Assembly (NCBI GenBank): GCA_049997955.1
Contig: JAEBDY010000016.1
Span: forward strand, 124,001-188,000
Direction of reading: 5' to 3'
DNA from: Umezawaea sp049997955
GTDB lineage: Bacteria > Actinomycetota > Actinomycetes > Mycobacteriales > Pseudonocardiaceae
Length of the DNA: 64,000 nucleotides
In this document: one piece after another, positions 40,930 to 49,343 of the stretch
Layout of the letters: each line of letters opens with the position of its first letter
Numbering within the stretch: the stretch's first letter is position 1
Made by a program: the position numbers and the translations under genes
Notes under the pieces: generated by a model
What the model saw: the letters and a program-made list of their open reading frames with translations, nothing else
Databases searched by the model: none
Told to the model about the DNA's origin: nothing

Positions 40930-41787
40930 TCAGGTGAGCGGGCAGGTGTTGCGGTACTCCTGCACCAGCGTGCCGCTGGACGGGCCAGGGCAGAGGAACT
41001 GGTCGTAGCGGGTGTCGTTGTCGACGAAGCGCTTGAGCCACGAGATGCTGTACTTCGCGACCGTGGTGTTGGCGCTGGTCGGCGCGGAGTGGCTCGCGTT
41101 GTTCAGCTCCAGGTACGCCTTCTCGGGGGCCGCGGTGAGGCTGGTGTAGAACGGCTCCGAGTGCTGGGCGACCGGTGCGGTGCTGTCGTTCTCCGCGCCG
41201 ATGACCAGGGTGGGCACGCGGACCGTGGTCCAGCTCTTGGTCGTGTGCCACGGGGTCAGCGGGATCGCCGCCTGGAGCGCGGGCCTCGTGCGCGACGCGG
41301 CCAGGGAACCGCCTCCGCCCATCGAGTGGCCCATCACGCTGAGCCGGGTGGCGTCCACGCGGGTGCGGATCGAACTGGTGCGGGTGAGGTAGTCCAGCGC
41401 CGCGAGGAGTTGCGTGCCGCGGCTGTCCGGCTGGTCCAGCGTGGAGCTGGTGTCGATGGTGAACACGACGAAGCCCTGGGACGCCAGCCGGGGACCGAGC
41501 CAGCTGACGCTGGACTGGGACGCGGTGAAGCCGGGCGAGATGGCGATGCCGCCGAACGTGCCGTCGGCGGTGCTGGTCGGGTAGTAGATCGTGCCGCCGC
41601 CGAAGCCGGACACCGAGGACCGGGACACGGTGGTCGACGCGATGGCGTACGAGCCTCGGGTCGCCTCGACGCTGGCGTTCGTCGGGGCCGGTCCGCGTTC
41701 GTAGGGGTTGGCGGCGGCCGTGGCGGGTACTGCTGTGACGCCGGCCAGCAGGATGGCCAACGCGGGGATCAGGTTGCGGAACCGCAC
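40930..41787 (-). CDS. Secreted polyester hydrolase (cutinase/PET-hydrolase family, alpha/beta hydrolase)
   Basis: 285 residues from GTG 41787, chosen for GAGGAG 9 nt upstream. Signal peptide 1-26, then ANPYERGPAPTNASVEATRG, the standard mature start of Thermobifida-type polyesterases. Catalytic Ser155 (GHSMGG), Asp201 (ENDSTAP) and His233 (NASHSAP). Disulfide Cys266-Cys282. KYSISWLKRFVDNDTRYDQFLC is conserved. The residue after the catalytic His is Ser234; most actinobacterial homologues have Phe, while Ideonella PETase has Ser (S238). It should hydrolyse cutin and possibly aromatic polyesters. A single-gene unit, with no regulator clearly attached. Confidence 0.9.
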   Translation of the reverse strand: MRFRNLIPALAILLAGVTAVPATAAANPYERGPAPTNASVEATRGSYAIASTTVSRSSVSGFGGGTIYYPTSTADGTFGGIAISPGFTASQSSVSWLGPRLASQGFVVFTIDTSSTLDQPDSRGTQLLAALDYLTRTSSIRTRVDATRLSVMGHSMGGGGSLAASRTRPALQAAIPLTPWHTTKSWTTVRVPTLVIGAENDSTAPVAQHSEPFYTSLTAAPEKAYLELNNASHSAPTSANTTVAKYSISWLKRFVDNDTRYDQFLCPGPSSGTLVQEYRNTCPLT

Positions 41788-41976
41788 AGGGAATCGCTCC
41801 TCGTTCGTGCAGGGGATGAGCACCGCTGACCCTCCGGTAGCGCGTCACCGGCCCGCATCGGCGGATGTGCCGGTCCACCGCAACCCCGACCGCAACCCCG
41901 GCGCGCGGGGGCATCGGTAGGAACACCAGACTCGCGGCGGTTCCCAGCGCGACCGCGATGTGGCAGAACTGGAGTC

Positions 41977-44418
41977 ATGCTGCTTGGACGTGATCGGCAG
42001 CGCGTCGCCGTGGACGCGGTGCTCGATCGCGCCCGCGCGGGCCGCGGCGGCGCGCTCGTGCTGCGGGGCGAGGCGGGTTCGGGCAAGACGTCCGTGCTGC
42101 GGGCCGCGCGCCAGGCCGCGGCCGACTTCGACGCGGACGACCGCCGGGTGCTGCTGTGCGTGGACGACGCGCACCTGCTGGACGTGTCGCACCTGCTCGA
42201 CCTGGTGGCCGACGTCGAGGACGAGCCGGTGGTCGTGCTGATCGCCACCGAGGGCTCGACGCACGGGCTGCCGTGCGTGGACCTGGAACCGTTGGACCAC
42301 GCCACGAGCATCCGCGTGCTGCGGGACCTGCGGCCGGGCCTGTCCTCCGACCTCGCGGACGACCTGGCGCACACCGCGTGCGGCAACCCGTTGGCGCTGG
42401 TGGAGCTGTCCCGGTCGCTGACCAGCGAGCAGCTCGGCGGTGCCTCGCCCGCGCCCACGAGCCTGCCCGCCGACAGCTCTCTGCGCCGCCGGCTGCGGAC
42501 CCGGCTGGACGCCCTCTCCCCCGCCGCGCGCCGAGCACTCGCGATGGTGGTCGTGGACGGCGACGTCGACGTCGACACGCTCGTGCGCCTGCCCGACCTG
42601 GGAGTTGCCGCGGTCGAGGAGGCCGCCGCGCTGATGGACCCCCGGCCGCTGGTCCGGGAGACCCTGCGCACGGAGCTGCCGCTCTCGGCCCGCTACGCCG
42701 CCCACGCCGCGCTCGCGGAGGTCCTGCCGCCGGGGCCGCGCCGCACGTGGCACGAGGCCGCGCTGGCTCCTGGCGCGCGGGACGTCCAGGCCGACGACCT
42801 GGCGCACGCGGCGAGCCTGGCCCGCGGGCGGGGCGACTACGCCGCCGCGGCCCGCGACCACGGGCGGGCGGCCGCCCTGACCACGGGGTCGGACGAGCGG
42901 GCTCGCCGCCTGGTGGCGTCGGCGGCCGACCACTGGAAGCGGGGCGTGCCCGGCCGGGCCAGGGCGCTGCTGCGCGAGGCGACGCCGCTGTCCGACCACA
43001 CCGAGCTGAGGGCGCTCGCCGACGTCGTCCGGGGTGGCCTCGACCTGGGCGCCGGCCTGCCGGACACGTCCGCGCGCAGGCTCATGCGGGCGGCGCACGA
43101 CCTGCTGGGCACCCGTCCCTCGCTGGCGATCACCGCGCTCGGCTTCGCGGGCGAGGCCGCCGCCATCGCGGGCGACCACGTCCTGCACGGCCGGGTGGCC
43201 GAGGTCGCGGCCGGGCTGCGCACGGCGCACGACCCTCCGGGGGTCGCGCTGGTCCTGGACCACCTGACCGGCACGGCGGCGACCTACGCCGGACGGCACG
43301 ACCAGGCGCTGCCCGCGCTGCGGTCCGTGGTCGAGCTGGCCGACCTCGACCCGGCGCCGCAGTCCAAGGTCTGGGGCGGTCACGCCGCCTACATCCTGGG
43401 TGACGCGGCCAAGGCCCACGAACTGGCGGGCCGCGGGGTGGCCGCCGCGCGGGAGAGCGGGCTGACCACGCTGGTGCCGTGGGCGTTGACCTGCCGGGCG
43501 CTGTCCGCGCTGATGGTCGACCAGCACGCGGTCGCCCACACGTCGGCGTTCGAGGGCGTCCACGCCGCCACGGCCGCAGGCCAGCACAACGCGGTCGTGG
43601 ACCACCTGGCGATCCTCGCGCTGCTCGCGGGGCTGCGCGGGGACGCCGACACCGCCGTGCACCGGATCACCACGGCCGCGGAGCAGATCGACCACCGCGG
43701 ACTGGGGCGGTGCGGCACGATCGGCGCCTGGGCGTTCGTGTGCGTCGACCTGACCCGCGACCGACCGTCCGACGCGTTGCGCCGCATCCCCCCGATCGCC
43801 GCGGGCCGGGTGCACGCGGGCATCAAGGCGATGGCCGCGCCGCACCTCGTGGAGGCCGCCGTGGCGTGCGGGCGACCGTCGACGGCCGACCGGGCGCTGC
43901 GCCGCTACGACAGCTGGGCGCACAGCACCGGCAGCCCGGCGCGCCTGGCGCTCGCCCACCGCTGCCACGCGCTCGTGTCGACCGGCCAGGACTCCGAGGC
44001 GCACTTCGACGAGGCGATCCACCTGCACCAGGTGAGCGGCACGACCATGGAGCTCGCCAAGACCGAGCTGTTCCACGCGACCCGGCTGCGCCGCAACCGC
44101 AAACCCAAGCGGGCACGGGAACTCCTGCGCGACGCCGTGCGCAACTTCGAGCACCACGAGGCGGACTACTGGGCGGAACGCGCCCGTGCCGAACTCCGCC
44201 TCGCCGGTGAGCCGACCACCGCGCCCCGTGCCGGCCGGGCGGCCGAACTGACCCCCCAGCAGTCGCAGATCGCCAGGCTCGTGGCCGAGGGCGCGACCAA
44301 CCGCGAGGCCGCGGCCCGGCTGTTCCTCAGCCAGCGCACCGTGGAGCACCACCTCCGCAACATCTTCACCAAGCTGGGCATCCGCTCGCGCGTGGAACTC
44401 ACCAAGGTCTTCACCTGA
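41977..44418 (+). CDS. LuxR-type (LAL-like) ATPase regulator with shortened ATPase domain
   Basis: 813 residues. Opens MLLGRDRQRVAVDAVLDRARAGRGGALVLRGEAGSGKTS (Walker A) and closes with a LuxR HTH: LTPQQSQIARLVAEGATNREAAARLFLSQRTVEHHLRNIFTKLGIRSRVEL. The middle is TPR-like. In most LAL proteins about 75 or more residues separate Walker A from the Walker B-like LLCVDDAHLLD; here the gap is about 20 residues, so part of the nucleotide domain appears deleted in frame. It may still bind ATP or work without it. No target is clear from context. Confidence 0.8.
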   Translation: MLLGRDRQRVAVDAVLDRARAGRGGALVLRGEAGSGKTSVLRAARQAAADFDADDRRVLLCVDDAHLLDVSHLLDLVADVEDEPVVVLIATEGSTHGLPCVDLEPLDHATSIRVLRDLRPGLSSDLADDLAHTACGNPLALVELSRSLTSEQLGGASPAPTSLPADSSLRRRLRTRLDALSPAARRALAMVVVDGDVDVDTLVRLPDLGVAAVEEAAALMDPRPLVRETLRTELPLSARYAAHAALAEVLPPGPRRTWHEAALAPGARDVQADDLAHAASLARGRGDYAAAARDHGRAAALTTGSDERARRLVASAADHWKRGVPGRARALLREATPLSDHTELRALADVVRGGLDLGAGLPDTSARRLMRAAHDLLGTRPSLAITALGFAGEAAAIAGDHVLHGRVAEVAAGLRTAHDPPGVALVLDHLTGTAATYAGRHDQALPALRSVVELADLDPAPQSKVWGGHAAYILGDAAKAHELAGRGVAAARESGLTTLVPWALTCRALSALMVDQHAVAHTSAFEGVHAATAAGQHNAVVDHLAILALLAGLRGDADTAVHRITTAAEQIDHRGLGRCGTIGAWAFVCVDLTRDRPSDALRRIPPIAAGRVHAGIKAMAAPHLVEAAVACGRPSTADRALRRYDSWAHSTGSPARLALAHRCHALVSTGQDSEAHFDEAIHLHQVSGTTMELAKTELFHATRLRRNRKPKRARELLRDAVRNFEHHEADYWAERARAELRLAGEPTTAPRAGRAAELTPQQSQIARLVAEGATNREAAARLFLSQRTVEHHLRNIFTKLGIRSRVELTKVFT

Positions 44419-44424
44419 GGCGCG

Positions 44425-45711
44425 CTACTTGGCCAGCTTCTCCGCTCCTTCGAGGGCCTGCTTCCAGGCGTCGTCGACCTTGGTGCCGCTCTCCACCGCC
44501 TGCAACGCGTCGGCGAACACCTTGTCCTGGATCTGCCCGGCCGCCGGCCCCTTGTGCTGCGCGCCCGCGACCTTGTTGGCCTGCTCCGCGAACAGCGCGC
44601 CGACCTTGGCGTTGCCGAAGTAGGGGTTGGTCTGGTTGAGCAGCGCGGGCGAGAGCAGGGCCTCGTTCTGGCTGGGGAACGCGCCCTTGGCGGTGAACGC
44701 CCTGATCTGCTGCTCGGGCGCCGTGAGCCACGCGGCCAGGTCGGCGGCTTCCTTCGGGTGCTTGCTCTGCTTGGGCACGGTCAGGAACGAGCCGCCCCAG
44801 TTGCCCGCGCCGCCGGGGAACGAGGCCGTGACGGCCCACTTGTCCTCGTTCTCGGGACCCGACTGGGCCTCGATGACGCCGAGCATCCACGAGGGGCAGG
44901 TCTTGGTGGCGAAGGCGGCGTTCTTGAACGCGGTGTTCCACTCGTTGCTGAACGCGACGAGCTTCGCCGACTGGCCGTTCTTGACGGCCGCGGTCACCTG
45001 GTCCCAGTCCGCCTTCACGGCGGCGTTGGACTCCAGGACGAGTTGGTCGTCCAGGTCGTAGTAGCCGACCTTGTTCTGGTTGACCATCGCGTTGAACACC
45101 TGGGACGCGCTGTCGAACCAGGCCTTGTCCGACTTGGAGACGAACTGCTCGCCCGCGGCGAAGTAGCTCTCCCACGTGGCGAACAGTTCGCCGACGGCCT
45201 CGGGGTCCGACGGCAGCCCGGCGTCCTCGAACAGGTCGCGGCGGTAGCACATCGCCATCGGCCCGATGTCGGTCCCGTAGCCGATCAGCTCGCCCTCGCG
45301 GTTGCTGGCCGTGTCGGACTTCCACTGCAGCCAGCGCTCCGCCGTGACGTCGGTCGGGCCGATCTTGTTCAGGTCGTTGAACTGGCTGGACTTCGCCATG
45401 ACCTGGTTGATCCAGCCCTCTTCGACGGCCTCGATGTCGGCGAGCCCGGACCCGCTCGCCATCTTGGTGAACATCGTCTGGTGGTGGTCGTCGGCCTTGC
45501 CGGTCTTGCGGTGCGTGATCCGCACGTTGGGATGGGTGTCCTGGTACTGCTTGAGCAGGTCCTCGTAGCCGAACTCGTTGAACGTGGCCACGGTCAGCTC
45601 GACATCGGCCGCGACGGTCGAGCCCTCGTCACCCGATCCGCAAGCGGTGGTGGCGGTGAGCAGGGCGGCGCAGGTGAGCACCGCCGCCCGTCTGAGTACG
45701 CGGTCGGACAC
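44425..45711 (-). CDS. Sugar ABC transporter substrate-binding lipoprotein, CebE-like
   Basis: 428 residues from GTG 45711 (GAGGAG 7 nt upstream). Lipobox LLTATTAC-GSGDEG. Family-1 solute-binding features: ELTVATFNEFGYEDLLKQYQDTHPNVRI, TMFTKMASGSGLADIEAVEEGWINQV, WKSDTASNREGELIGYGTDIGPMAMCYRRDLFEDAGLP. It should bind oligosaccharides outside the membrane. A perfect CebR-like box 32 bp upstream makes cellobiose/cello-oligosaccharides the likely ligands. No permease genes follow: the next gene is LuxR in the opposite direction. It must share permeases and ATPase with another locus. Confidence 0.85.
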   Translation of the reverse strand: MSDRVLRRAAVLTCAALLTATTACGSGDEGSTVAADVELTVATFNEFGYEDLLKQYQDTHPNVRITHRKTGKADDHHQTMFTKMASGSGLADIEAVEEGWINQVMAKSSQFNDLNKIGPTDVTAERWLQWKSDTASNREGELIGYGTDIGPMAMCYRRDLFEDAGLPSDPEAVGELFATWESYFAAGEQFVSKSDKAWFDSASQVFNAMVNQNKVGYYDLDDQLVLESNAAVKADWDQVTAAVKNGQSAKLVAFSNEWNTAFKNAAFATKTCPSWMLGVIEAQSGPENEDKWAVTASFPGGAGNWGGSFLTVPKQSKHPKEAADLAAWLTAPEQQIRAFTAKGAFPSQNEALLSPALLNQTNPYFGNAKVGALFAEQANKVAGAQHKGPAAGQIQDKVFADALQAVESGTKVDDAWKQALEGAEKLAK

Positions 45712-45742
45712 GTGTCGACTCCTCTGGCTTGGGGCAGGCGAT

Positions 45743-45756
45743 TGGGAGCGCTCCCA
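45743..45756. promoter_or_regulatory. CebR-like operator TGGGAGCGCTCCCA
   Basis: Perfect 14-bp palindrome, identical to the Streptomyces CebR box as I recall it. A -35-like TTGACA (45788-45793, minus strand) places the transcription start next to the box, so the bound repressor would block initiation of the sugar-binding protein gene. Confidence 0.75.
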
Positions 45757-45793
45757 GGCTGGGAGTGTGCGCAGCGCCACACAGACGTGTCAA

Positions 45794-46221
45794 GGTTTGG
45801 TGTCCAGCTGGTTACCGCCGAAAGTCGGATCGGCCTGATCAGCAAAAATAGTGAGTATTGCTCGCCAATACATCGGGTGATCACCCCATCACGACCCGAA
45901 CCCGACCGCCGTTCCACGGACATGACGACACCCCGCGTCGCGCCGCCCTTCTCCCGCTCGCGATCGCGGTCGCGTTGATCGCGCTTCGCACCCAAGCGCT
46001 GGCACAGCAAGCTTTCCGACTCGACCGCCACGGGGCGTCGGCGAGGCCGACCCGCTGTTCGCCCGACCCGTGCCGGGCGTTCACGACGAGGATCCCTCGA
46101 CGCCACTTGACTTCGATCTCATATTCGCGACACTTCTTCATGTTTGGCCCACGTGACGGGCCTCACACCCAGCAGCGCCCACCGAGCCGCGCGGTGATCG
46201 CAGGCATCGACGAGGAGCACC
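45794..46221. other. Intergenic region, no gene recognised
   Basis: About 430 bp with a lower-GC patch (45815-45880, including GTGAGTATTGCTCGCC) and no frame with recognisable protein sequence. It must hold the promoter of the NPP1 gene. I could not identify one with confidence. Confidence 0.5.
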
Positions 46222-47031
46222 ATGCGAGCAGTGAGTTCAAGGGCCTCGGCGGAACGCCCGCCGTCACGGCGACGGCGGGCCGGGAAGGTGTCGTTCGTCC
46301 TCGGCACCGTCACCGCGATGCTGTTCGCGAGCGCGGGCGTCGCGCTCGCGGACCCGCCGCGGGCACTCGACTGGTCAGCCCCCTGGGAGGACCGCACCTA
46401 CCAGCCCGCGTTCGACTACGACGGCGACGGCTGCTACCCCACGCCCGCCATCGGCCGGGACGGCACGATCGCGTCGGGGCTGAAGACGACCGGCGCGGTC
46501 AACGGCAGCTGCCACGACTCGTGGGACCTGGACAACACCAACGCGTACTCGCGGGTGAAGTGCAACAACGGGTGGTGCGGCTACATCTACGGCCTGTACT
46601 TCGAGAAGGACCAGGCGGTGGCCGGGTCAGGGCTCGGCGGGCACCGGCACGACTGGGAGCACGTCGTGGTGTGGGTGCAGAACGGCACCGCGCAGTTCGT
46701 CTCGACGTCCGCGCACGGCAAGTACCAGATCCACTCCCGCAACCAGGTCCCGTGGGACGAGACCGGCAACCACCCCAAGGTGATCTACCACAAGGACGGC
46801 GCGTCCACGCACTGCTTCCGGATCGCGGGCTTCGGCGAGCAGCCGGAGAACCACAAGGGCACGTGGCAGTATCCCCCGCTGGTCGGGTGGGACGGCTACC
46901 CCGCCGGGCTCCGCGACAAGCTGACGGCTGCCGACTTCGGCTCCGCCCAGTTCGGCCTCCGGGACAGCTCGTTCAACTGGGAACTGTCGAAGGCCAAGCC
47001 CGCGAGCATCCCGTTCAACCCCAACGCCTGA
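46222..47031 (+). CDS. Secreted NPP1/NLP family protein (necrosis- and ethylene-inducing-like)
   Basis: 269 residues from ATG 46222 (GAGGAG upstream). Signal peptide to about residue 43 (VSFVLGTVTAMLFASAGVALA). NLP hallmarks: the heptapeptide-like GHRHDWEHVVVW, and YQPAFDYDGDGCYPTPAIGRDG. Cysteine pairs (GSCHD, CNNGWCGY) suggest a type with disulfides. NLPs from plant pathogens bind sphingolipids and lyse eudicot membranes. In saprophytic actinomycetes the role is unclear and many are non-toxic. Stand-alone gene with its own terminator. Confidence 0.9.
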   Translation: MRAVSSRASAERPPSRRRRAGKVSFVLGTVTAMLFASAGVALADPPRALDWSAPWEDRTYQPAFDYDGDGCYPTPAIGRDGTIASGLKTTGAVNGSCHDSWDLDNTNAYSRVKCNNGWCGYIYGLYFEKDQAVAGSGLGGHRHDWEHVVVWVQNGTAQFVSTSAHGKYQIHSRNQVPWDETGNHPKVIYHKDGASTHCFRIAGFGEQPENHKGTWQYPPLVGWDGYPAGLRDKLTAADFGSAQFGLRDSSFNWELSKAKPASIPFNPNA

Positions 47032-47043
47032 CGCGCTCGTGAC

Positions 47044-47071
47044 GCCGGGGAGGGCGACCCGCCTCCCCGGC
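47044..47071. terminator. Hairpin terminator after the NPP1 gene
   Basis: 10-bp perfect stem (47044-47053 with 47062-47071), 8-nt loop, 12 bp past the stop of the NPP1 gene. Confidence 0.7.
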
Positions 47072-47072
47072 C

Positions 47073-47350
47073 TCAGGACAGAAGGGAATCCAACAACCGC
47101 AAGCGTTCCGCCGAATCGGAACCCGGTGCCGCGCCGGTGAAGATGAATCCGCCGGCCGGGGTCGTCGGGTAGCCGCAGGCTCTCTTCGTCCAACGTTATC
47201 CGGCCCACGAGCGGGTGGCCGTACCCGCGCACCGCGTGCAGGCACTCCCCCACGGGGTGCGTCGCCCAGATCCGGGCGAAGTCCGCACTCCTGATGCCCG
47301 GGTCGCCGATCAGCTCGGCAGGCAGCCGGTCGTCCGGCTGGTCGCTCGAC
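47073..47350 (-). pseudogene. 3' remnant of an XRE regulator with MmyB-like ligand domain
   Basis: Minus-strand sequence reads LIGDPGIRSADFARIWATH, ECLHAVRGYGHPLVGRITLDEESLRLPDDPGR and, after a one-base frame change near 47158, GGFIFTGAAPGSDSAERLRLLDSLLS ending at TGA 47073. This is the C-terminal half of the MmyB-like domain found after XRE HTH domains. An intact member of the same family lies at 60509-61357. The 5' half is missing and the break adjoins the IS630-type remnant. Confidence 0.7.
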
Positions 47351-47750
47351 GCCACGCACTGGTCGCGGACCTCGATGGCGCAACGCACCGGGCTGAGCGG
47401 GTCGACCATCGGCCGGATCTGGCGCGACTTCGGCCTGAAACCCCATCGTGCCAAAACGTTCACGCTGTCCACCGATCCGTTGTTCGTGGAGAAGGTGGTG
47501 GATGTCGTGGGCCTGTACCACCATCCGCCCGAGCGGGCGGTCGTGTTGTGCGTGGACGAGAAGAGCCAGATCCAGGCTCTCGACCGGTCCTACATTTCAC
47601 CCCGACCGGCTCGTCGTGGATCAACCAGGTCGAACGCTGGTTCGGGCTGCTGCCGAGCAGAAGATCAAACGCGGTGCCCACAAGAGCGTTCAGGCGCTGG
47701 AGAAGGATGTTCGAGCCTGGATCGCCGAGGGGATTCTCGTCGCTGACCGC
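47344..47750 (+). mobile_element. IS630-family transposase remnant
   Basis: Pieces of an IS630-type transposase in shifting plus-strand frames: DATHWSRTSMAQRTGLSGSTIGRIWRDFGLKPHRAKTF, VVLCVDEKSQIQALDRS, then FTPTGSSWINQVERWFGLL and GAHKSVQALEKDVRAWIAEGI. About 130 residues, including much of the DDE core between QALDRS and FTPT, are deleted, and two or more frameshifts occur. No terminal inverted repeats or target duplication could be identified. It is inactive and abuts the broken XRE gene. Confidence 0.75.
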
Positions 47751-47756
47751 GACAGA

Positions 47757-48248
47757 TCAGTTCGTCCCTTGGCGGACGTCCGTCCCCTGTTCGGCGAACG
47801 CCTTGAAGTCCTGCATGTGCTGCCGCGACTGCTTCCGGAAGGTGCCGGGCATCAGACGCCCCATCAGCCGCATCAGCACCCCGTCGAACCGGAACTCGCT
47901 TTCGCTCTCCCACAGCGTCGTGTCCGGACCGGCGTCGACGATCCGGTCGCGCTGGGCCTGCCACATGCCCTCGCCGACGATCTCGCGGTCGTAGTGCACG
48001 ACGACCGAACTGGGGATGGCGTGCAGGTCTGCGGGTTCCAGGCGCGTGATGGTCTCGGTGGCCTCCATCCTCTGCTCCCCCACTTGAAACACGACTCGCG
48101 AGGTGGTGCCGACCTGGCCGTGCACCCCGTTCACCGGCTCGTGCAGCACCAGGCCGCGCAGCCACTTCGGCATGTGCGCCGGGTCGGCGACCAGCTGGAC
48201 CACCTTCTCGCGTGGCAGGCCGATCTCGATCGAGGTGGTGTACTTCAT
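47757..48248 (-). CDS. SRPBCC-family protein
   Basis: 163 residues. ATG 48248 overlaps the upstream stop (ATGA) and has GGAGGG upstream. It opens MKYTTSIEIGLPREKVVQLVADPAHMPKWLRGLVLHEPVNG, a START-like/SRPBCC ligand-cavity fold, with FRFDGVLMRLMGRLMPGTFRKQSRQHMQDFKAFAEQ at the end. It may bind a hydrophobic molecule. Last gene of an ArsR-SRPBCC-SRPBCC set whose regulator gene is now broken. Confidence 0.8.
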   Translation of the reverse strand: MKYTTSIEIGLPREKVVQLVADPAHMPKWLRGLVLHEPVNGVHGQVGTTSRVVFQVGEQRMEATETITRLEPADLHAIPSSVVVHYDREIVGEGMWQAQRDRIVDAGPDTTLWESESEFRFDGVLMRLMGRLMPGTFRKQSRQHMQDFKAFAEQGTDVRQGTN

Positions 48249-48895
48249 CGAGCGTTCCCTCCGGGGGCGTAGAACTCCGTGGTGGCCTCGACCGCGGACG
48301 CCACCTGATCCGGATCGCCGCCGGCGGCCAGGTGAGCGTCGCCCCATGCCGCGGCGCTGCGCCGAGCGAACTCGCGCCCCTCGGGCAAGGTCCGGAACTC
48401 CTCGTGGTCGAGGGTCTCGCCGTCGGCCAGGAACCGGGCCAGGGTGAGGAGGTGCAGGTCCCAGCCCACACCGCCGGCACCGGGGCCGTAGGTCGGGAAC
48501 ATGGGCTCCCCGACGGCCGCCGCATGGACCAGTTCGAACTCTGTGTCCCCGGCAGGGCCAGGGGACAGGCGCACCTCGACCTCGCTCGTACCCGGCCACT
48601 CGTCGGCGTCCGGTCCGAAGAGCCAGGACACCCGCAGCCGCCGCGGCGGGTCGCACCGGAGGATCTCGCCGTGCTCACCGCCGTCCAGCTCGAACGACCC
48701 GCCGAGCCGCAGGTCCCCGGTGACCGACTTCAACCAGCGGCCCAGTCGCTCGGGGTCGGTGATGGCGTCCCACACGTCGTCGACCGGCGCGTCGTAGCGA
48801 CGCCGCAACTCCATCGTGTACGCGTCGCCGGCGGGCAGGGTCGCCGCTCCCATCGTCCGGCGCGCAGCGGCCAGTTCGTCCAGCACGTCCTTCAT
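48245..48895 (-). CDS. SRPBCC/AHSA1-type protein
   Basis: 216 residues from ATG 48895 (GGAAGGAAC upstream). RRRYDAPVDDVWDAITDPERLGRWLKSVTGDLRLGGSFELDGGEHGEILRCDPPRRLRVSWLF is the classic AHSA1-like SRPBCC pattern. Such genes usually sit directly after an ArsR regulator, as here, where the ArsR frame ends 2 bp before this start. The ligand is unknown. Confidence 0.85.
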   Translation of the reverse strand: MKDVLDELAAARRTMGAATLPAGDAYTMELRRRYDAPVDDVWDAITDPERLGRWLKSVTGDLRLGGSFELDGGEHGEILRCDPPRRLRVSWLFGPDADEWPGTSEVEVRLSPGPAGDTEFELVHAAAVGEPMFPTYGPGAGGVGWDLHLLTLARFLADGETLDHEEFRTLPEGREFARRSAAAWGDAHLAAGGDPDQVASAVEATTEFYAPGGNAR

Positions 48896-48896
48896 G

Positions 48897-49173
48897 TCAT
48901 GTTCCTTCCGCTGGTGGATCGGCCTTGCCAACACCTGGGGTCCGGGACGCGCGCCTGCCTCGGGCCAGCTCGGTTCCCAGGGCGTCGAGCCGCTGGTCCC
49001 AGAACGCGCAGATGCTGGGAGACAGCCTGCTGGGACAGCGCGAACTCGGCCCGAACCACCTCCGTGATCGCGCCCGAGGTCTCCTCACCGTCGGCGAGCA
49101 GCTCGAGAACGCGCCGGCGCACCGGGTCACCGGGGATGTCGAACGCGTGCACGACCAGGACCGTACCAGGCAT
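48897..49173 (-). pseudogene. ArsR-type regulator with internal deletion and frameshift
   Basis: The start MPGTVLVVHAFDIPGDPVRRRVLELLADGEETSGAITEVVRAEFALSQQAVSQHLRVL is a good ArsR N-terminus with recognition helix. Directly after HLR the family-like sequence jumps to FWDQRLDALGTELARGRRA in another frame, the normal C-terminus. The roughly 40-residue beta-wing between them is missing, and the frame is shifted. The product in the first frame would have a nonsense tail. The SRPBCC genes downstream may be unregulated. Confidence 0.65.
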
Positions 49174-49176
49174 GAC

Positions 49177-49186
49177 TTATATAAGC
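49177..49186. promoter_or_regulatory. Palindrome CTTATATAAG before the ArsR start
   Basis: 10-bp perfect palindrome 3 bp upstream of ATG 49173, AT-rich in GC-rich DNA. It may be the -10 region and the original ArsR operator of the ArsR-SRPBCC operon. Confidence 0.4.
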
Positions 49187-49343
49187 CAAGGCTGTCATCC
49201 TGGCGTGAGGTGCCGACGCCCATCGACATCCGATACGTCTCACCAACGCCGGTGTTGACCGAGACCGACTTCCGGTGTCGGTCGAGACCGACATGGCCAC
49301 AAGCCCCCGCGCCCTGGTCTTCCGAGCCGGGGCGCGTCCGGGT

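Noticed and set aside
45815..45900. Lower-GC patch considered as a replication or attachment site
   Set aside because: No repeats, no tRNA or integrase nearby and no DnaA-box cluster. Ordinary intergenic DNA is the simpler reading.
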